From Candidatus Saccharimonadota bacterium (GTDB lineage: Bacteria > Patescibacteriota > Saccharimonadia > Saccharimonadales > Saccharimonadaceae): a stretch of DNA of 6,984 nt. Location of the stretch: positions 1 to 6,984 of the forward strand of contig JAFWNO010000015.1 in the NCBI GenBank assembly GCA_017510305.1, read 5' to 3'. Shown here in pieces: positions 6,293-6,984 of the stretch (its first letter is position 1; each line of letters begins with the position of its first letter). The notes under the pieces are model-generated. The model saw only the letters and a program-made list of their open reading frames with translations. It had not been told where the DNA came from and searched no databases. The position numbers were made by a program, and so were the translations under genes.

Positions 6293-6984
6293 ATGAAGAC
6301 AAATAAAGTGTTAAAAAGGACGCTGACGGTTCTACTGTCAGCGGCAGTTTTTATCTGCTCTACACCGGCCATAGCTTCGGCAATGGAGTTAGAAGTAGAG
6401 GACACCTTGTCGGTAGACACCATAATAGAGGAGGCTGTTTCAGAAAACTCTATTGTGGGAGAAGCTAGCTCGCTGGACTCCGTATTGGAAGACGTCGTCT
6501 CGGAAGATACCGCTTCGGCAGGCTTTGCCCTGGAGGAAAATAATTCTGAGTCATTTATCCCAGAAGACATCACTGTTTCGGATAAGATAGATGACAATAT
6601 TACTCCTGACCAGGCATTGAAGCCGGGTGATTCGGTTACTATTCTATATAAGATGTGGGATGATAAAGAAGGCTATACGACAATACCTGAAGGTTATACC
6701 TTGATCGATGATGATTGGTATAATATATATAAGTCTACTGTTCCAATTACTGAAACCGCACAGGGGGCTACTATAACGCTTCTTCCGCCACCTGACATAC
6801 CGCCAGATGACTCCGGCTTGGGACAACAGCTGTTTTGTGGTTGGGCCAGTCCACAAGGTGGATTTAGCTGGATTGAAGGCAGTGCAATTCCACTCAGTAT
6901 GCTGCCCATCGACGAATGGTCATCAGAGTATACTTTTACTTTTGTATCTGGGAGACACCTATATGCTTTATACTATGATCTTGA
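6293..6984 (+). CDS. Exported acidic protein with InlB-like repeat signature (3' end beyond window)
   Basis: The frame is open from ATG 6293 to the right edge, giving 230 full codons and no stop, so the gene is truncated by the window. Residues 1-30 are a strong signal peptide: a Lys/Arg-rich n-region identical to the left partial gene, a hydrophobic core at about 11-28, and an A-S-A site at 28-30. Residues 31 to about 110 are very acidic and Ser-rich, with two degenerate 15-residue units, LSVDTIIEEAVSENS (39-53) and SSLDSVLEDVVSEDT (59-73), spaced 20 residues apart. A Pro/Asp linker (163-174) follows. Then comes FCGW (181-184) with a Gly-rich stretch and LYALYY (223-228), which resembles the second half of Listeria-Bacteroides (InlB B-type, Flg_new) beta-grasp repeats. 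Further repeats may follow outside the window. The inferred role is cell-surface or secreted adhesion or binding; the ligand is unknown. The strong promoter and SD suggest high expression. Confidence 0.88.
   Translation, partial: MKTNKVLKRTLTVLLSAAVFICSTPAIASAMELEVEDTLSVDTIIEEAVSENSIVGEASSLDSVLEDVVSEDTASAGFALEENNSESFIPEDITVSDKIDDNITPDQALKPGDSVTILYKMWDDKEGYTTIPEGYTLIDDDWYNIYKSTVPITETAQGATITLLPPPDIPPDDSGLGQQLFCGWASPQGGFSWIEGSAIPLSMLPIDEWSSEYTFTFVSGRHLYALYYDL

Larger units (their letters stand above)
6137..6322 (+). repeat. Right copy of long inverted repeat
   Basis: This is the inverted counterpart of 1-185. The match begins with TAAGCAT, whose TAA is the stop codon of the large gene, and runs through promoter, leader, SD and the first ten codons of the gene at 6293. 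The partner sequence at 1-30 reaches the window edge, so the match may extend past 6322. There are three substitutions in the 112 nt between -10 box and start codon and none in the 30 coding nt. Confidence 0.95.

Noticed and set aside
1..6322. Composite transposon or insertion sequence with terminal inverted repeats
   Set aside because: The inverted repeats contain complete promoters and gene starts rather than transposase ends, no transposase is encoded between them, and no target-site duplication is visible.
6274..6597. Minus-strand open frame opposite the start of the right gene
   Set aside because: It is a shadow of the acidic Ser/Glu-rich coding sequence. It has no SD or promoter, and its Ser/Thr-rich product simply mirrors the other strand.
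1..6984. Alternative genetic code (TGA as Gly or Trp), as in some CPR lineages
   Set aside because: All three long frames are open without reading TGA as sense, and Gly and Trp are encoded by normal codons, so the standard code suffices.

Overview
The window looks like a surface or secreted-protein locus from a bacterium with moderate GC and the standard code: TGG is Trp, no in-frame TGA is needed, and the stops seen are TAG and TAA. The C-terminal third of the largest protein carries a chain of motifs that I associate, from memory, with long exported proteins of the Candidate Phyla Radiation (Patescibacteria, especially Saccharibacteria). These are a W-N-G-G block, an FGSW-EY block, a polymer-forming parallel-beta region and a tail ending in A-P-R-Y. 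That lineage assignment is an inference. No housekeeping gene is present to confirm it.

Layout. At the left edge (1-185) lies a minus-strand promoter, a long 5' leader, a strong Shine-Dalgarno and the first ten codons of a gene leaving the window. A short divergent intergenic stretch follows, then a plus-strand promoter (242-270) and an overlapping two-gene operon. The first gene (337-2094) encodes a 585-residue exported protein I do not recognise. The second (2084-6139) encodes a 1351-residue exported protein with the CPR-like C-terminal module. Immediately after its stop codon lies a second copy of the left-edge cassette in opposite orientation (6137-6322). It drives a plus-strand gene (6293 to beyond the right edge) for an exported protein with an acidic, serine-rich, internally repeated N-terminus and an InlB-like repeat signature.

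The most notable structure is this pair of inverted, outward-facing cassettes of about 185 bp flanking the operon. Both have perfect TTGACA/TATAAT boxes with 17-bp spacers. The spacer sequences differ, but the 112-nt stretch from the -10 box to the start codon is 109/112 identical, and the first ten codons are identical (MKTNKVLKRT). The two flanking genes therefore appear to be paralogs sharing a conserved expression and secretion front end. The right-hand repeat begins at the TAA stop of the large gene, and the left copy has TAA at the matching place. Recombination between the copies could thus flip the 6-kb operon without disturbing any reading frame.

No tRNA, rRNA, CRISPR array, transposase or convincing intrinsic terminator was found. 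All assignments come from reading the sequence; no searches were run.
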